Below are positions 29,421 through 37,609 of a stretch of DNA of 64,000 nt, one piece after another (the stretch's first letter is position 1; each line of letters starts with the position of its first letter). The position numbers and the translations under genes are program-made. The notes beneath the pieces are model-generated. The model was not told where the DNA came from. It made no database searches and worked only from the letters and a program-made list of their open reading frames with translations. The stretch spans positions 221,373 through 285,372 of the forward strand of contig NZ_JACXXO010000007.1 in NCBI RefSeq assembly GCF_017980685.1, in the 5' to 3' direction. This DNA is from Pseudomonas iridis (GTDB lineage Bacteria > Pseudomonadota > Gammaproteobacteria > Pseudomonadales > Pseudomonadaceae).

Positions 29421-30599
29421 TCATCCAATTTTCCTTTTCAAGATCGTCAGCACCGGTCCGCGTGAGTCTGTTGCTGATACCATATTCGCAGCCTCAATCA
29501 GATGCCCGAGCTCAGCGCCCGAGTAGTGACTGGTGATGCTGCCGTTCTTGTGTCCCAGCAAGGCCTTTCGGTCTTCCTGAGTGACACCAGCCGCACGTAG
29601 GCGACGGCCAAACGTGTGCTTCAAATCGTGCACCCTGATGGATGCATACCCTGGGTGAGCGGGGCGAAGGTTTTCCTCCTGCCAGAGTTTCGCCGCTCTC
29701 ACCCGTGCCTTTTTCCAAGCCGAGTCATTCATGCGATGCAGTGCAGTGCCGTTGTAAGGGAAAACCCAGTCCTTGCTCAGGCCTCGCTGTTTGTCGATGA
29801 TCGACTTCGCCACCGTGTTGAGCACCACCAATCGCTCGTCGCCGTTCTTTACGCCTGACCGCTCGTTTCGGCCCCCGAAGTCTGACGGAATCAGAAAAAC
29901 GCTGGTACCAAGCTCCGGCACCGATATTTCCCAGTCCCACCTCAATTTGCAGACCTCCTGCTCGCGACACCCCGTGTTCACCTTGAACAGGGCCATCGTT
30001 TGCAGGTGAGCTGGCAACTCTCCGAAAAGGATCGATTGCTCCTCCCACGTCATGGGGTAGGGCTCGCGAACCTTTTTCTTCAAATCCAGCTTGGCCAGCA
30101 TTGGCACCGAATCAAGCCAAGGCCTGCGCTCCTCGTCCCGCCACTTCCTTGCGCAAAGAGACAGAACCCGGATTACCCGCTCGATTGAAATGTTTATCGT
30201 GCGCGGCGCTACCGGCTTCAACTGCTTGCCGCACGGCAACACCATTCCCTTCAAACGATCCTTCACGAACGGCTCAAGCGCCTGGTCATCGATATGCGTC
30301 AATGGCAGGTCTTTTAGATAAGGGTGCAAGTGCTTTAGGTGGTGCGCCGTCAGCTTGATTGACGGTTGATCCTTGCTCTCGATCAAAAACTTCGTTGCTG
30401 CTTCTTCCCAAGTTCGGGTTCGGCGCACGCCATACACCTTTTGCTGCCGAAGCTGCTCTAGGCGATGGATCAGGTATTGCTCTGCTTCTTGCCTGTCACC
30501 AGTTCCAGTGCTTTCTCGAAGTCGCTCACCTCGGAAAACCTTGTCGATTTGCCAGATCCCACCTTTCTGGTAGAGACCGGAGATCGCTTTTCTCGCCAT
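29421..30599 (-). CDS. int: prophage tyrosine integrase
   Basis: 392 aa with an arm-binding N-terminus (GLYQKGGIWQIDKV), SAM-like core and C-terminal catalytic domain: NTGCREQEVCKLRW (Arg I), HDLKHTFGRRL (box II, with Lys where HxxR normally has Arg), LLGHKNGSITSHYSG (His and Tyr). It ends 70 bp from tRNA-Pro and reads toward it. Its 5' end overlaps the excisionase-like gene by 130 bp. Confidence 0.93.
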   Translation of the reverse strand: MARKAISGLYQKGGIWQIDKVFRGERLRESTGTGDRQEAEQYLIHRLEQLRQQKVYGVRRTRTWEEAATKFLIESKDQPSIKLTAHHLKHLHPYLKDLPLTHIDDQALEPFVKDRLKGMVLPCGKQLKPVAPRTINISIERVIRVLSLCARKWRDEERRPWLDSVPMLAKLDLKKKVREPYPMTWEEQSILFGELPAHLQTMALFKVNTGCREQEVCKLRWDWEISVPELGTSVFLIPSDFGGRNERSGVKNGDERLVVLNTVAKSIIDKQRGLSKDWVFPYNGTALHRMNDSAWKKARVRAAKLWQEENLRPAHPGYASIRVHDLKHTFGRRLRAAGVTQEDRKALLGHKNGSITSHYSGAELGHLIEAANMVSATDSRGPVLTILKRKIG

Positions 30600-30883
30600 G
30601 GTTTGCCTCCTTTGGCTTCACCCTGGCGCTCGCTGCGTGGGTGATTGTTGTCCTGATTCGCGGCCTTTTCAACCGACTTGCTTTCGACGTAGGCGTCAGC
30701 CCACTCATCGAGCTCGATTCGGTCGAAGGCCACACCTTGTTTCCCGATCGGAAATTCTCGAACGTTTGGTCGCACTGTTTTGTTGAATTCGTCCCGGCAC
30801 ATGCCGAGGTAACCAGGAGCATCGCCAAACCTGATGAAGCGCGGTTGAATGCTGCTGGCCTTTGCCGCTGTGGCGTTTGCCAT
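30470..30883 (-). CDS. probable excisionase/AlpA-like protein
   Basis: 137 aa from ATG 30883, with GGAG 6 nt upstream. Residues about 12-65 (RFIRFGDAPGYLGMC, FDRIELDEWADAY) read like a MerR/AlpA-type winged HTH used by excisionases. The C-terminal half is basic and disordered. Overlap with int and position suggest control of integration versus excision. Identity is by context and fold pattern only. Confidence 0.6.
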   Translation of the reverse strand: MANATAAKASSIQPRFIRFGDAPGYLGMCRDEFNKTVRPNVREFPIGKQGVAFDRIELDEWADAYVESKSVEKAANQDNNHPRSERQGEAKGGKPWREKRSPVSTRKVGSGKSTRFSEVSDFEKALELVTGKKQSNT

Positions 30884-30927
30884 GTGATGCTCCATGCTGC
30901 GCGTGGCGGCAGAAGGTGGGTTAGGTT

Positions 30928-31446
30928 TTATGCTGCTGCTTCAAAAGTTGCTGCGTATGCGATGAGTCTTGCTCTTACCGTCTCAGCATCCGCTTGCGCC
31001 GCCTCCAGGGTTTCGTGATAGCCGCCGTAGAAGAATTTTCCCCGGCATACCATCTGTACGTGCCACCGATTCTTTCTCCCGTCCCAGTACACGCCGTGCG
31101 TACCGCTTGCGCCGCGTCCTCGGCTGTTCCTCGACCCGTATTCCCGGTTCCGGCAATTCTGGGAAGGGGTAGCCTCTCTGAGGTTTGCCCATCGGTTGTC
31201 GTCCTTGATCCGGTTGATGTGATCAACTAGAAGATCGTCTGCCGGGTGGCTGCCAGTCATGTAGAGCCACGCAAGGCGATGCGCCTGGTGCTTGACTCGA
31301 TCCACGGCAATTGTGATGTAGCCGTTCTTGTCGAAGCGCCCGATTCTTCGCTTGTGGTTTGGTGGCGTGCGGGTGAAAACTCCCATATCCGGGTTGTAAT
31401 GCAACTTTTCCAACAGGCGAGCGTGTGTCAGTTCTCGCGTTTTCAT
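30928..31446 (-). CDS. HNH endonuclease with AP2-like DNA-binding domain
   Basis: 172 aa from ATG 31446 (MKTRELTHARLLEKL). Motifs: HRLAWLYMTGSHP, then LVDHINRIKDDNRWANLREAT, the HNH core of phage homing-type nucleases, then GTHGVYWDGRKNRWHVQ with YGGYHETLEAAQ, an AP2-like DNA-binding module. Such free-standing genes are usually selfish homing nucleases. A 29-bp sequence just upstream of it is repeated at 31826. Confidence 0.85.
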   Translation of the reverse strand: MKTRELTHARLLEKLHYNPDMGVFTRTPPNHKRRIGRFDKNGYITIAVDRVKHQAHRLAWLYMTGSHPADDLLVDHINRIKDDNRWANLREATPSQNCRNREYGSRNSRGRGASGTHGVYWDGRKNRWHVQMVCRGKFFYGGYHETLEAAQADAETVRARLIAYAATFEAAA

Positions 31447-31466
31447 AGGCGAAATCGTCCTCGCCC

Positions 31467-31495
31467 GCCGCTCACCGGCAGGCATGTAGGGGGAT
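31467..31495. repeat. 29-bp direct repeat, copy 1
   Basis: GCCGCTCACCGGCAGGCATG plus TAGGGGGAT. It occurs again at 31826-31854 in the same orientation with no mismatch. The copies bracket the plus-strand ORF 31582-31824. Confidence 0.85.
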
Positions 31496-31581
31496 GGAGT
31501 AATGGCGTTTTGCCTAGATATATGTGTTGCTTGGATGGGTGTAAAAAGGGGACTCAACCCATTCAGTTGCCAGGAGGGCGC

Positions 31582-31824
31582 GTGTCACACCAAATAGATG
31601 TTCCGATTGCCCACGCGTATCGGGGTCACACGATGTTTCTCAAGTTCGAATGGCGCCGTCCGAACGACGATGCACCGGTTGCCGCGACGATAATTGAGCC
31701 CGCGCCAATTGATGGGCTGGGCGAGGTTGCCGCCGAACTGACCGGGCCCTGGCCGGACTACCCAGCCGCGCTCGATGAGGCCATGGCCGCTGCTGAGCGC
31801 TGGATCGACAGCCAGTTGCCCTAA
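31582..31824 (+). CDS. orphan plus-strand phage protein
   Basis: 80 aa from GTG 31582, with GGAGG upstream. An acidic N-terminus with FLKFEWRRPNDD, then a helical C-terminus (DEAMAAAERWIDSQLP). No family recognised. It runs against the surrounding leftward operon and is bounded by the 29-bp direct repeats, so it may have been inserted or is expressed in the lysogen. The upstream extension of the frame to 31246 overlaps the HNH gene and is not supported. Confidence 0.55.
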   Translation: MSHQIDVPIAHAYRGHTMFLKFEWRRPNDDAPVAATIIEPAPIDGLGEVAAELTGPWPDYPAALDEAMAAAERWIDSQLP

Positions 31825-31825
31825 T

Positions 31826-31854
31826 GCCGCTCACCGGCAGGCATGTAGGGGGAT
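31826..31854. repeat. 29-bp direct repeat, copy 2
   Basis: Exact copy of 31467-31495, 359 bp away, starting 2 bp after the plus-strand ORF and ending 5 bp before the end of the next leftward gene. Confidence 0.85.
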
Positions 31855-31859
31855 TGGGG

Positions 31860-32141
31860 TTAGGCTTGTTTGGTGCGGAGGAAGCGCCGGCACTGGCATT
31901 GCACTTCGTTGCAATGCAGCTCACCAACCCAGTCTGGGAATTGATCGCCCTCGAAACGCTCAGTGCGAGAGTGGTTGAACCCGCTGCGCTTCACATCTCT
32001 TACAAACCGCTGCAGGTCTTTCGCGTTGTCGTCGCGCTCCGGGCTATCCCATCGACTCATTACCAGAAGACCGCAATTTGTCTTTCCGTGGTCCATCCAG
32101 CCGAGACTCTTCGGGGTATGGACCTGGCTTTCTTCAGGCAT
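31860..32141 (-). CDS. phage hypothetical protein
   Basis: 93 aa with AAGGA 6-8 nt before ATG 32141. Polar and charged, with three cysteines in the last 20 residues (LHCNEVQCQCRRF), perhaps a metal site. No family recognised. A perfect 14-bp palindrome (GCCGCTATAGCGGC, 32153-32166) sits just upstream of its ribosome binding site. Confidence 0.55.
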   Translation of the reverse strand: MPEESQVHTPKSLGWMDHGKTNCGLLVMSRWDSPERDDNAKDLQRFVRDVKRSGFNHSRTERFEGDQFPDWVGELHCNEVQCQCRRFLRTKQA

Positions 32142-32152
32142 GCTGGTTCCTT

Positions 32153-32166
32153 GCCGCTATAGCGGC
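32153..32166. promoter_or_regulatory. 14-bp palindrome upstream of small phage gene
   Basis: GCCGCTATAGCGGC is perfectly self-complementary. It could be an operator or a short hairpin next to the ribosome binding site of the gene ending at 31860. Confidence 0.4.
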
Positions 32167-32217
32167 TGACTTTGAAGGGGGAGGGAGTAATTTTGCGGGC
32201 GGAGTACAGATGTACTC

Positions 32218-32799
32218 CTACCGGGATTCAGGAGATGCCGAGGTGCCCGGTAGGGATTTCAGTATGTTGCGCACAGCCTGGTACTCACCGTTGCGGTAGC
32301 TCCCGAAGGCGTAAATGAATGGTCGACGGTGGTTGTGTCCGTCACGCGCAATGAAGTCTTTGCAGCCTTGTTCTGTAAAGCATGCCGTCACGAATACGTC
32401 GATATCCTTCATGGCGTAGCGTTCCCAGCCTGGCGAATCGCGGCCACCCTGGTGCAGGGCCTCCAGGCGACTGGCCTTTACATCGTCCGCCACGCCGTAG
32501 TCGCCGCTCTCCGTCTCAACCCAATCAATGCGGTCGTGATCGTGCGTGTCGAGCGTGACCATGCTGCGTTTCTCCATGACGGCGAACATCGGCTGATCGG
32601 TGCAGCGGTTGTCTTGCGACCTGATTAGTTCGCCTATGGCGGATAGCCGAGACAGCTGACCCTCCAGCTCATCAATCCGCTGATCCGCTACGTTCAAGCG
32701 CAGCTGCAGGGCGTCACTCTCGCGGATTGCCTGGGCATGCTTGCCGCGCCAGTGCAGCACCGCATCCAGTTCCTCTTTCGATTGGTTCAAGTTGCTCAT
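32218..32799 (-). CDS. phage coiled-coil hypothetical protein
   Basis: 193 aa. The N-terminal third is a coiled coil (ESDALQLRLNVADQRIDELEGQLSRL). The C-terminal part has DVFVTACFTEQGCKDFIARDGHNHRRPFI, a block I recognise loosely from phage early-region proteins. No catalytic motif seen. It is part of the leftward early operon; function unknown. Confidence 0.7.
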   Translation of the reverse strand: MSNLNQSKEELDAVLHWRGKHAQAIRESDALQLRLNVADQRIDELEGQLSRLSAIGELIRSQDNRCTDQPMFAVMEKRSMVTLDTHDHDRIDWVETESGDYGVADDVKASRLEALHQGGRDSPGWERYAMKDIDVFVTACFTEQGCKDFIARDGHNHRRPFIYAFGSYRNGEYQAVRNILKSLPGTSASPESR

Positions 32800-32850
32800 G
32801 GGGCGTCCTATGCCGGGTAATGCCCGGGCGGTGGAGTGGGGGAGAGGAAT

Positions 32851-33240
32851 TCAGGCGACGTGCTGAGTCATTTCCGGCGTGTAATCCACCCAGCCAACCT
32901 TTGGCGCCTTTGTCTTCTTGTTGATGACTGGGTTGCCTTCTGCGTCGGTGATTGGGCATTTCGCCCTGATGCGCAACGAGCGGCACTTGCATTGCTTCCT
33001 GGTCAAGTCAGCGAACTGCTCGGCGTACTGCGGCGCGTCGAAGGGCTGGCTGAGCTGGCGGACTTTCTCGCCGCGCATGATCTTGGCTGCCTGCTCTTCG
33101 ACAGCCAGGTTCCATTCGCCCAGGCTTAGCTCCAGGGGGGGGCGTCCAGGGGTAGGGTTCGGCTTTGTCGTTGGCGTAGTCTTGCGGGCCTCGGTCAGCG
33201 CGACGCTGGCAGTCATTCCAAACACTGCAAAGGTGCTCAT
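32851..33240 (-). CDS. phage hypothetical protein
   Basis: 129 aa with a Pro/Thr-rich N-terminus, a helical middle and a C-terminal strand-rich part (KCKCRSLRIRAKCPITDAEGNPV; read from 32950 to 32900). Three cysteines fall within about 10 residues and could bind metal. No family recognised. Confidence 0.6.
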   Translation of the reverse strand: MSTFAVFGMTASVALTEARKTTPTTKPNPTPGRPPLELSLGEWNLAVEEQAAKIMRGEKVRQLSQPFDAPQYAEQFADLTRKQCKCRSLRIRAKCPITDAEGNPVINKKTKAPKVGWVDYTPEMTQHVA

Positions 33241-33341
33241 AGGCTATCTCCAGGCAGACGCCTGCCTCGCCGGCTGGCGTGATTCGTAGAAGTGGGGTAT
33301 TTGTGTTCGGCCCGGCATGGGGCCGGATCAAGGAGAAGTAG

Positions 33342-33539
33342 ATGGATATCGAACAAATGCGTGACGATGAATTCAAGCCGACGTGCCCGAAATGCTCGGG
33401 GATTGAATTCACGGCCGTCTACAACCGATACGTTGCGAGAACTACTCAGGCGATCAGCATGATTGTTTGTGCCGACCTGAAATGCCAGACCGTGGTTGGG
33501 GTGCTGCCTACCGCGGACGTTTTCCCAGATTACTCATAG
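33342..33539 (+). CDS. zinc-ribbon protein on the opposite strand
   Basis: 65 aa with AAGGAG 6-7 nt before the ATG. CPKC near residue 15 and a second pair of cysteines later (VCADLKC) suggest a zinc ribbon. It is transcribed against the surrounding early operon and its end overlaps the end of the next leftward gene by 6 bp. Confidence 0.6.
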   Translation: MDIEQMRDDEFKPTCPKCSGIEFTAVYNRYVARTTQAISMIVCADLKCQTVVGVLPTADVFPDYS

Positions 33540-33842
33540 CTCTACGCCGGTCGCGGCGAACGCTTCAAGCTGCCGCGACCACTTATCCTTAACGACGATT
33601 TTAGGTCGCGACATTTTTACGAAGCGTTCCGACTCTTCCGCAGGCGCTGCGGCGAGATTGATCATGAACGTCGACACCGTCTCCTGCCATTCCTCGAAGC
33701 CGTGGCGCTCGCCGAGGATCTGAAGTGCATCATCGAGCGCTTTCGAAACAATCAGCGATCGCTTCTCGGCGCCGATCCGATCGAGCAGCGCCTTCTCCTT
33801 GGCTCGCTTGTCCTTCTGCAATTGCGCGTTGCTCTTGGCCAT
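33534..33842 (-). CDS. phage hypothetical protein
   Basis: 102 aa: basic coiled-coil N-terminus (QLQKDKRAKEKALLDRIGAEKR) and a helical C-terminus. No signal or membrane segment. In the leftward early operon. Function unknown. Confidence 0.6.
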   Translation of the reverse strand: MAKSNAQLQKDKRAKEKALLDRIGAEKRSLIVSKALDDALQILGERHGFEEWQETVSTFMINLAAAPAEESERFVKMSRPKIVVKDKWSRQLEAFAATGVEL

Positions 33843-33911
33843 GGCCTACCTCTTCAATTCCGCTGGCCGGCAAGTCCAGCCAGGTCTGTCGTTTGCGTTG
33901 CTGGATTCGAG

Positions 33912-34505
33912 CTATGCGACGCATGAAGTACAGCCGCGCCGCGCCTTGGGATAATCGATGCCGTGATTGGCGAGGATCCGCTCGAGTGTTTTGTTGGCGA
34001 TGCCAAGACGGCCGCACACCTGCCGGCGAGTGATGCCCAGCTCAAGGAATGTCCGGATTCGCTCGGCGAACTTCGCGTCGCGGGCCTCCAAATGCTCCAC
34101 CCTATCTTTGCCGGTCATGCGGCCACGAGCTGCACTCTTGAACGTCAGGTTGTGGGCCTGTGCGATGCTGTAAAGCGTGCGGCGGCTTATTCCGAGGGCC
34201 TCAACGACCTCCGTCTGCGTATGTGTCGTCGCCATTTCGCGGATAAGTTCGAGCTGCTGCATGCGCTCCTGATGGCGAATGTCCTGAGCTGACAGCGGTT
34301 GAGGCGGAGCGGGCGCCCGGCGCCGCACGAATGGCTTCGGCGCTGGAGGCATTTGAGTGCTGTAGTTGATCGGCTTGGGTTTGTAGCCGATGGGCTCTGC
34401 TTCGTCGATCTTTCCGCCAGCGGCCAGGTACTCGTCGACCTGCGCCGCCAGCTCGTTGGATTTTGGACGAAGTGCTTCGACCATGCTGAGGTGGTTGCTG
34501 ATCAT
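33912..34505 (-). CDS. phage protein with two helix-turn-helix motifs
   Basis: 197 aa with a Pro-rich middle and two similar DNA-binding helices: TQTEVVEALGISRRTLYSIAQ at about residue 97 and TRRQVCGRLGIANKTLERIL at about 160. Both are followed by basic loops, consistent with a duplicated HTH. It could regulate phage genes. It starts just downstream of the exonuclease gene. Confidence 0.65.
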   Translation of the reverse strand: MISNHLSMVEALRPKSNELAAQVDEYLAAGGKIDEAEPIGYKPKPINYSTQMPPAPKPFVRRRAPAPPQPLSAQDIRHQERMQQLELIREMATTHTQTEVVEALGISRRTLYSIAQAHNLTFKSAARGRMTGKDRVEHLEARDAKFAERIRTFLELGITRRQVCGRLGIANKTLERILANHGIDYPKARRGCTSCVA

Positions 34506-34514
34506 GATTCACCT

Positions 34515-35186
34515 TTAGCGAGAAAGAGCTTTTCGCATGTATGGATCAAGGTCCGTCTGATTCAGTAGCCAGCGCTTGTAGTCGCTTGGCAGATCAGCAA
34601 CGGCCATGCCTTTGTGTTTGCCGAACCCGATAACCGCCGGGATTCGTGCGTCTTCCGAAATTTGCCAGAGCTCTTCCCAATCGTTTACTGGGCGACCCAG
34701 CGTCACCGACAGAGTGTCGAGAATCTTCACCAGTAGCAGACGGCAGTTCTTCACATCGTCCAAAGCAGCATGAGCATTCCGGAGCATGCCAGTCGCCTCG
34801 GATCGGTAGTGCAGGTAGATCATCGCCGACTGCGTATGACTGTCAGCGGATGGCCAGAGCTTCGAGCTCAGTGCTCGGGTGCAGATACGCTTCACATCTG
34901 GCTCACCGATCACGCGCCAGTCGTAATCGACGTTGTGACCGATCAGGTAAACCACCTCCGCTGGGAGGCTGAAGTCGGTGTGCGGCTGGCAATCGAACAG
35001 TTCCTCGTCGAGGATGTGGATCGTCGCCAAGGCGCCCAGCTCGATCGGCTTTCCCGGCCTGTAGCGCTGGAGGAAGTCCGCGGTGACCGTCAGGCTGCTG
35101 ACGTCTTTCAATCGAAGCCAAGCCGCTTCAATCAGATGCGGGTCATTCAGGCCAGTGGTTTCGCTGTCGAAGATATATGCGGTCAT
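34515..35186 (-). CDS. DnaQ-like 3'-5' exonuclease
   Basis: 223 aa. The N-terminal DEDDh-type core has IFDSETTGL (Asp7, Glu9), GHNVDYDWRVI and HAALDDVKNC. The C-terminal IGFGKHKGMAVADLPSDYKRW resembles the DUF3820 module found after phage exonucleases. It probably acts in phage recombination or replication next to the Sak4-like ATPase, which starts 3 bp further upstream. Confidence 0.85.
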   Translation of the reverse strand: MTAYIFDSETTGLNDPHLIEAAWLRLKDVSSLTVTADFLQRYRPGKPIELGALATIHILDEELFDCQPHTDFSLPAEVVYLIGHNVDYDWRVIGEPDVKRICTRALSSKLWPSADSHTQSAMIYLHYRSEATGMLRNAHAALDDVKNCRLLLVKILDTLSVTLGRPVNDWEELWQISEDARIPAVIGFGKHKGMAVADLPSDYKRWLLNQTDLDPYMRKALSR

Positions 35187-35188
35187 GC

Positions 35189-36049
35189 TTATTGCCTTTG
35201 TTGTGAGAGATCGGATTTGCGCTTGTCTTTGGCAGCTACCACCTGCTGCACTAGGTCCTCAAAGCCGAGTGCGATCGCCTTGGCAGCGTTGAAGGCGGAG
35301 TGCAGCGAAGGCATATCTTTGGCGGATGCAATGTCGGCCAGCGCGTCGACCAACAGCTCTTTCGCCCGATCCTCAGGGCTTACACCGGAGTTCAGCCAGG
35401 CCAACAGGCGCCTGCCCGTTTCCTCACTGATCAGCTCTGGTTGCTCGAACAGCTTCGTCCGATCCTTGCTGGCCATGGCTGTGTGCCCGTCATGGGTCAG
35501 GTCCAGTACCACGGTGAATTCGTAGTCGGTGCCATCACGCTGCTCGGACTTCATGCCCAGCTTGAGGATCTTCTTGCCTTCACCCTGGACCGTCTCTGTC
35601 TTACTGCGCATGGTGCAAATGATGTGCAGCGAACTGGTCAGGATCTTGTCCGTCAGTTTCCGGTGCCTCGGCGTGGTCTCGTTCCAGGCGGCCCAGGTGT
35701 TGCCCCGGAATTTCTGGTGGGCCAGTTGCTCGTTCGCCTCAAGGCATCCACCGGAACCGGTCCACTCATGCGAGTAGCTGTCGATGATCAGTACGCTGTA
35801 GCCGGCCTGCTCGGCGTTCGTGATGGCGTCCACGTATCGTTCGGGCGAGTAGGGCGCATGCAGATTAAGAACATCGAAGTCGGCGATATCGGCATACAGT
35901 TCGGCGCTGCCGTGTTCGGTGTCGATCACCGCGATTCGGCCGCCAAGGCCCATGGCGAGCAGTAGAGCGGAATAGGTCTTGCCTGATCCGGATGGCCCGG
36001 CAAGTGCCAGCCGTAGCTTGGCCTGCTTGCGTTCGGCTTTCTTGAACAT
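35189..36049 (-). CDS. AAA/RecA-like ATPase, Sak4-type annealing protein
   Basis: 286 aa with Walker A GPSGSGKT (residues 18-25) and Walker B VLIIDSYSH. It resembles the AAA_24 group, in which phage Sak4 recombinases are found; they promote annealing together with a single-strand binding protein. It is paired with a DnaQ-like exonuclease, a common two-gene recombination module. Confidence 0.8.
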   Translation of the reverse strand: MFKKAERKQAKLRLALAGPSGSGKTYSALLLAMGLGGRIAVIDTEHGSAELYADIADFDVLNLHAPYSPERYVDAITNAEQAGYSVLIIDSYSHEWTGSGGCLEANEQLAHQKFRGNTWAAWNETTPRHRKLTDKILTSSLHIICTMRSKTETVQGEGKKILKLGMKSEQRDGTDYEFTVVLDLTHDGHTAMASKDRTKLFEQPELISEETGRRLLAWLNSGVSPEDRAKELLVDALADIASAKDMPSLHSAFNAAKAIALGFEDLVQQVVAAKDKRKSDLSQQRQ

Positions 36050-36059
36050 TTGAGTTTCC

Positions 36060-36200
36060 TCAGATTGGTTGGTTGTCCCACTGCCGCTGGATGCGGCGGG
36101 CTTCGTCTTCGTACTCTTTGCGCTGGTCGCCGGTGAATCGCTCAGGCGAGAAGGCGCCGACCGTCATCCAGTCGAGCTGGGCGGACATTGCCGGGCTCAT
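36060..36200 (-). CDS. 46-aa phage protein
   Basis: Starts MSPAMSAQLDWMTVGAFS and ends QWDNQPI. It has no signal or membrane segment. Its ATG overlaps the TGA of the upstream gene as ATGA, showing translational coupling. Too short for a family call. Confidence 0.6.
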   Translation of the reverse strand: MSPAMSAQLDWMTVGAFSPERFTGDQRKEYEDEARRIQRQWDNQPI

Positions 36201-36691
36201 ACAGCCCTCCTGTGGCTCAAACCCATCAACTGGGCTGCCTCGGCCATGGTTTGCGGCTGGATCACTCCTAGGTTGCTGGCTACTCGCTTGAGTACCACCA
36301 GGTCATCCAGTGTCCGCGCCTTGTCGATGTATTCTGCAAGGGTGACCAGCTTCGACTTGCTGTCTGTCAGCGCCATGGCGAGGTGCACTAGGCTGAGCTG
36401 GCGAACGTCCCGGCCTACAGCTCTGCTGACCGACTCGAAAACCTGCTCCAGCTTCTTCTTGGCGTAGTTCGCCTCGACCTGTGCGCGCTTGCGGTCATCG
36501 ACTGCTGCTGCAAGCCTGGTCTCCAGGTCCAGAACCAACTCAGCCGACCCTCCAAGCCGTTCAATGCGCTCGCGCTCGGCTTGGCGGTGGGCAGCATCGA
36601 GTTCTTCTCGCTCGATCTTGGCGGTTGGCGCGGCGTGGGCAATCGTCCGCAGATCTGCAGCCGATAAGAGGGATTTGCTTTCTTGAGACAT
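36197..36691 (-). CDS. phage coiled-coil protein
   Basis: 164 aa from ATG 36691, with GGAGG immediately upstream. Long helices (EREELDAAHRQAERERIERL and the following AAAVDDRKRAQVEANYAKKK) suggest a coiled coil. The C-terminus is small and globular. No family recognised. The longer frame to 36865 overlaps the next tiny gene and is not used. Confidence 0.65.
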   Translation of the reverse strand: MSQESKSLLSAADLRTIAHAAPTAKIEREELDAAHRQAERERIERLGGSAELVLDLETRLAAAVDDRKRAQVEANYAKKKLEQVFESVSRAVGRDVRQLSLVHLAMALTDSKSKLVTLAEYIDKARTLDDLVVLKRVASNLGVIQPQTMAEAAQLMGLSHRRAV

Positions 36692-36747
36692 AGAGCCTCC
36701 ATCACAGCCACATGATGGCCGCGTTACTGGGCGTTGTTTGGGGGAGG

Positions 36748-36852
36748 TCAGGCCAGAAGGCTGAGGACGAGCATTACCATGATGGTGATCGTGAGTACCG
36801 GGAATGAGCCACGCCAAATTGCGAGGCGACGAGCACGCCGATAGGAACTCAT
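36748..36852 (-). CDS. 34-aa single-pass membrane protein
   Basis: MSSYRRARRLAIWRGSFPVL then TITIMVMLVLSLLA: a basic N-terminus and one hydrophobic helix. Coupled to the preceding gene by ATGA at 36849-36852. Confidence 0.55.
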   Translation of the reverse strand: MSSYRRARRLAIWRGSFPVLTITIMVMLVLSLLA

Positions 36853-37001
36853 GACAACCTCGCAATCAGCATGCCGCGTGGTGTTTGCTGCAGACGGATG
36901 GGCTTAGGCAGGTCGCTGACCAAGATGAAGCCCTGCGCGATCAGGGCGCTGGCTATTGCTGGGCGGCTGGTGGCGATGACCGCCGTAAGCGAGTTCTTCA
37001 T
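36849..37001 (-). CDS. 50-aa phage protein
   Basis: Starts MKNSLTAVIATSRPAIASAL and ends GMLIARLS. Amphipathic, no clear membrane span. ATGA couplings join it to both neighbours (36998-37001 and 36849-36852), supporting translation. Confidence 0.6.
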   Translation of the reverse strand: MKNSLTAVIATSRPAIASALIAQGFILVSDLPKPIRLQQTPRGMLIARLS

Positions 37002-37255
37002 GATGCCCTCCGAAGATGCGTATCGCGGCGATTGGTGTCGGAATCCTTGGCTTTGCGGTTGAGGCGAATGGACTGGATGCGGCTGATCAGCAGGTCAAAC
37101 TCTTGGCGACGGATATCCCCGTTGCTCAACGCGTAGAGCGCCATTCCTTCGGCTCTCGCCATGTCAGTTTCTGCGTGATGGTTGCATGCTGGAGCCCAGT
37201 TTTTGGCAGACTCAAGCTCAATATCAAACATGTCTTTTGCGCCCTTATCGAACAT
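36998..37255 (-). CDS. phage hypothetical protein
   Basis: 85 aa, GGAGG 5 nt before ATG 37255. Contains CNHHAETDMARAEG, a possible metal-binding or HEPN-like patch, but no family is recognised. Its stop overlaps the start of the 50-aa gene. Confidence 0.6.
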   Translation of the reverse strand: MFDKGAKDMFDIELESAKNWAPACNHHAETDMARAEGMALYALSNGDIRRQEFDLLISRIQSIRLNRKAKDSDTNRRDTHLRRAS

Positions 37256-37276
37256 GGCGACCTCCAGCGTTTGGGG

Positions 37277-37609
37277 TTAGGCGGAGCGGGCGGCGAGCAT
37301 TGCGTCGGCGATCTTGTAAGCGGCTTTCGCGGTGTTGCTTTCGCCCCCTTCAAGTCCGAACAAGCATGGGGCGCCTGCTGTTGAGATAATTCCCTGCAGG
37401 GCCTTGGCGGCGAAGTAGTCGCGAACCGTGATCCCGAAGCAGGTGCCGTGCCCGCCGTATTCGTTTGCGCCGACAGGGAAAGCCGGCTCTTTGGCATCTA
37501 CGGCTTGGCACTCAAAGCAAACGCCACCGGACTGCTCCGACTCTTCGATCAGGCTGTTGCACTTCAAGCACGACCCGAAGCGTTCCGGATCTGGTGGCTG
37601 AAAATTCAT
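37277..37609 (-). CDS. zinc-ribbon phage protein
   Basis: 110 aa from ATG 37609 with GGAG upstream. CLKC and CFEC spaced like a zinc ribbon occupy the first 40 residues. A later part (GITVRDYFAAKALQGII) resembles a DUF-type module seen with phage zinc ribbons. Function unknown. An upstream in-frame start at 37654 is not favoured. Confidence 0.65.
   Translation of the reverse strand: MNFQPPDPERFGSCLKCNSLIEESEQSGGVCFECQAVDAKEPAFPVGANEYGGHGTCFGITVRDYFAAKALQGIISTAGAPCLFGLEGGESNTAKAAYKIADAMLAARSA

Noticed and set aside
31246..31581. Upstream extension of the plus-strand gene to give 192 aa
   Set aside because: This part is antisense to the HNH gene and the GTG at 31582 has its own GGAGG.
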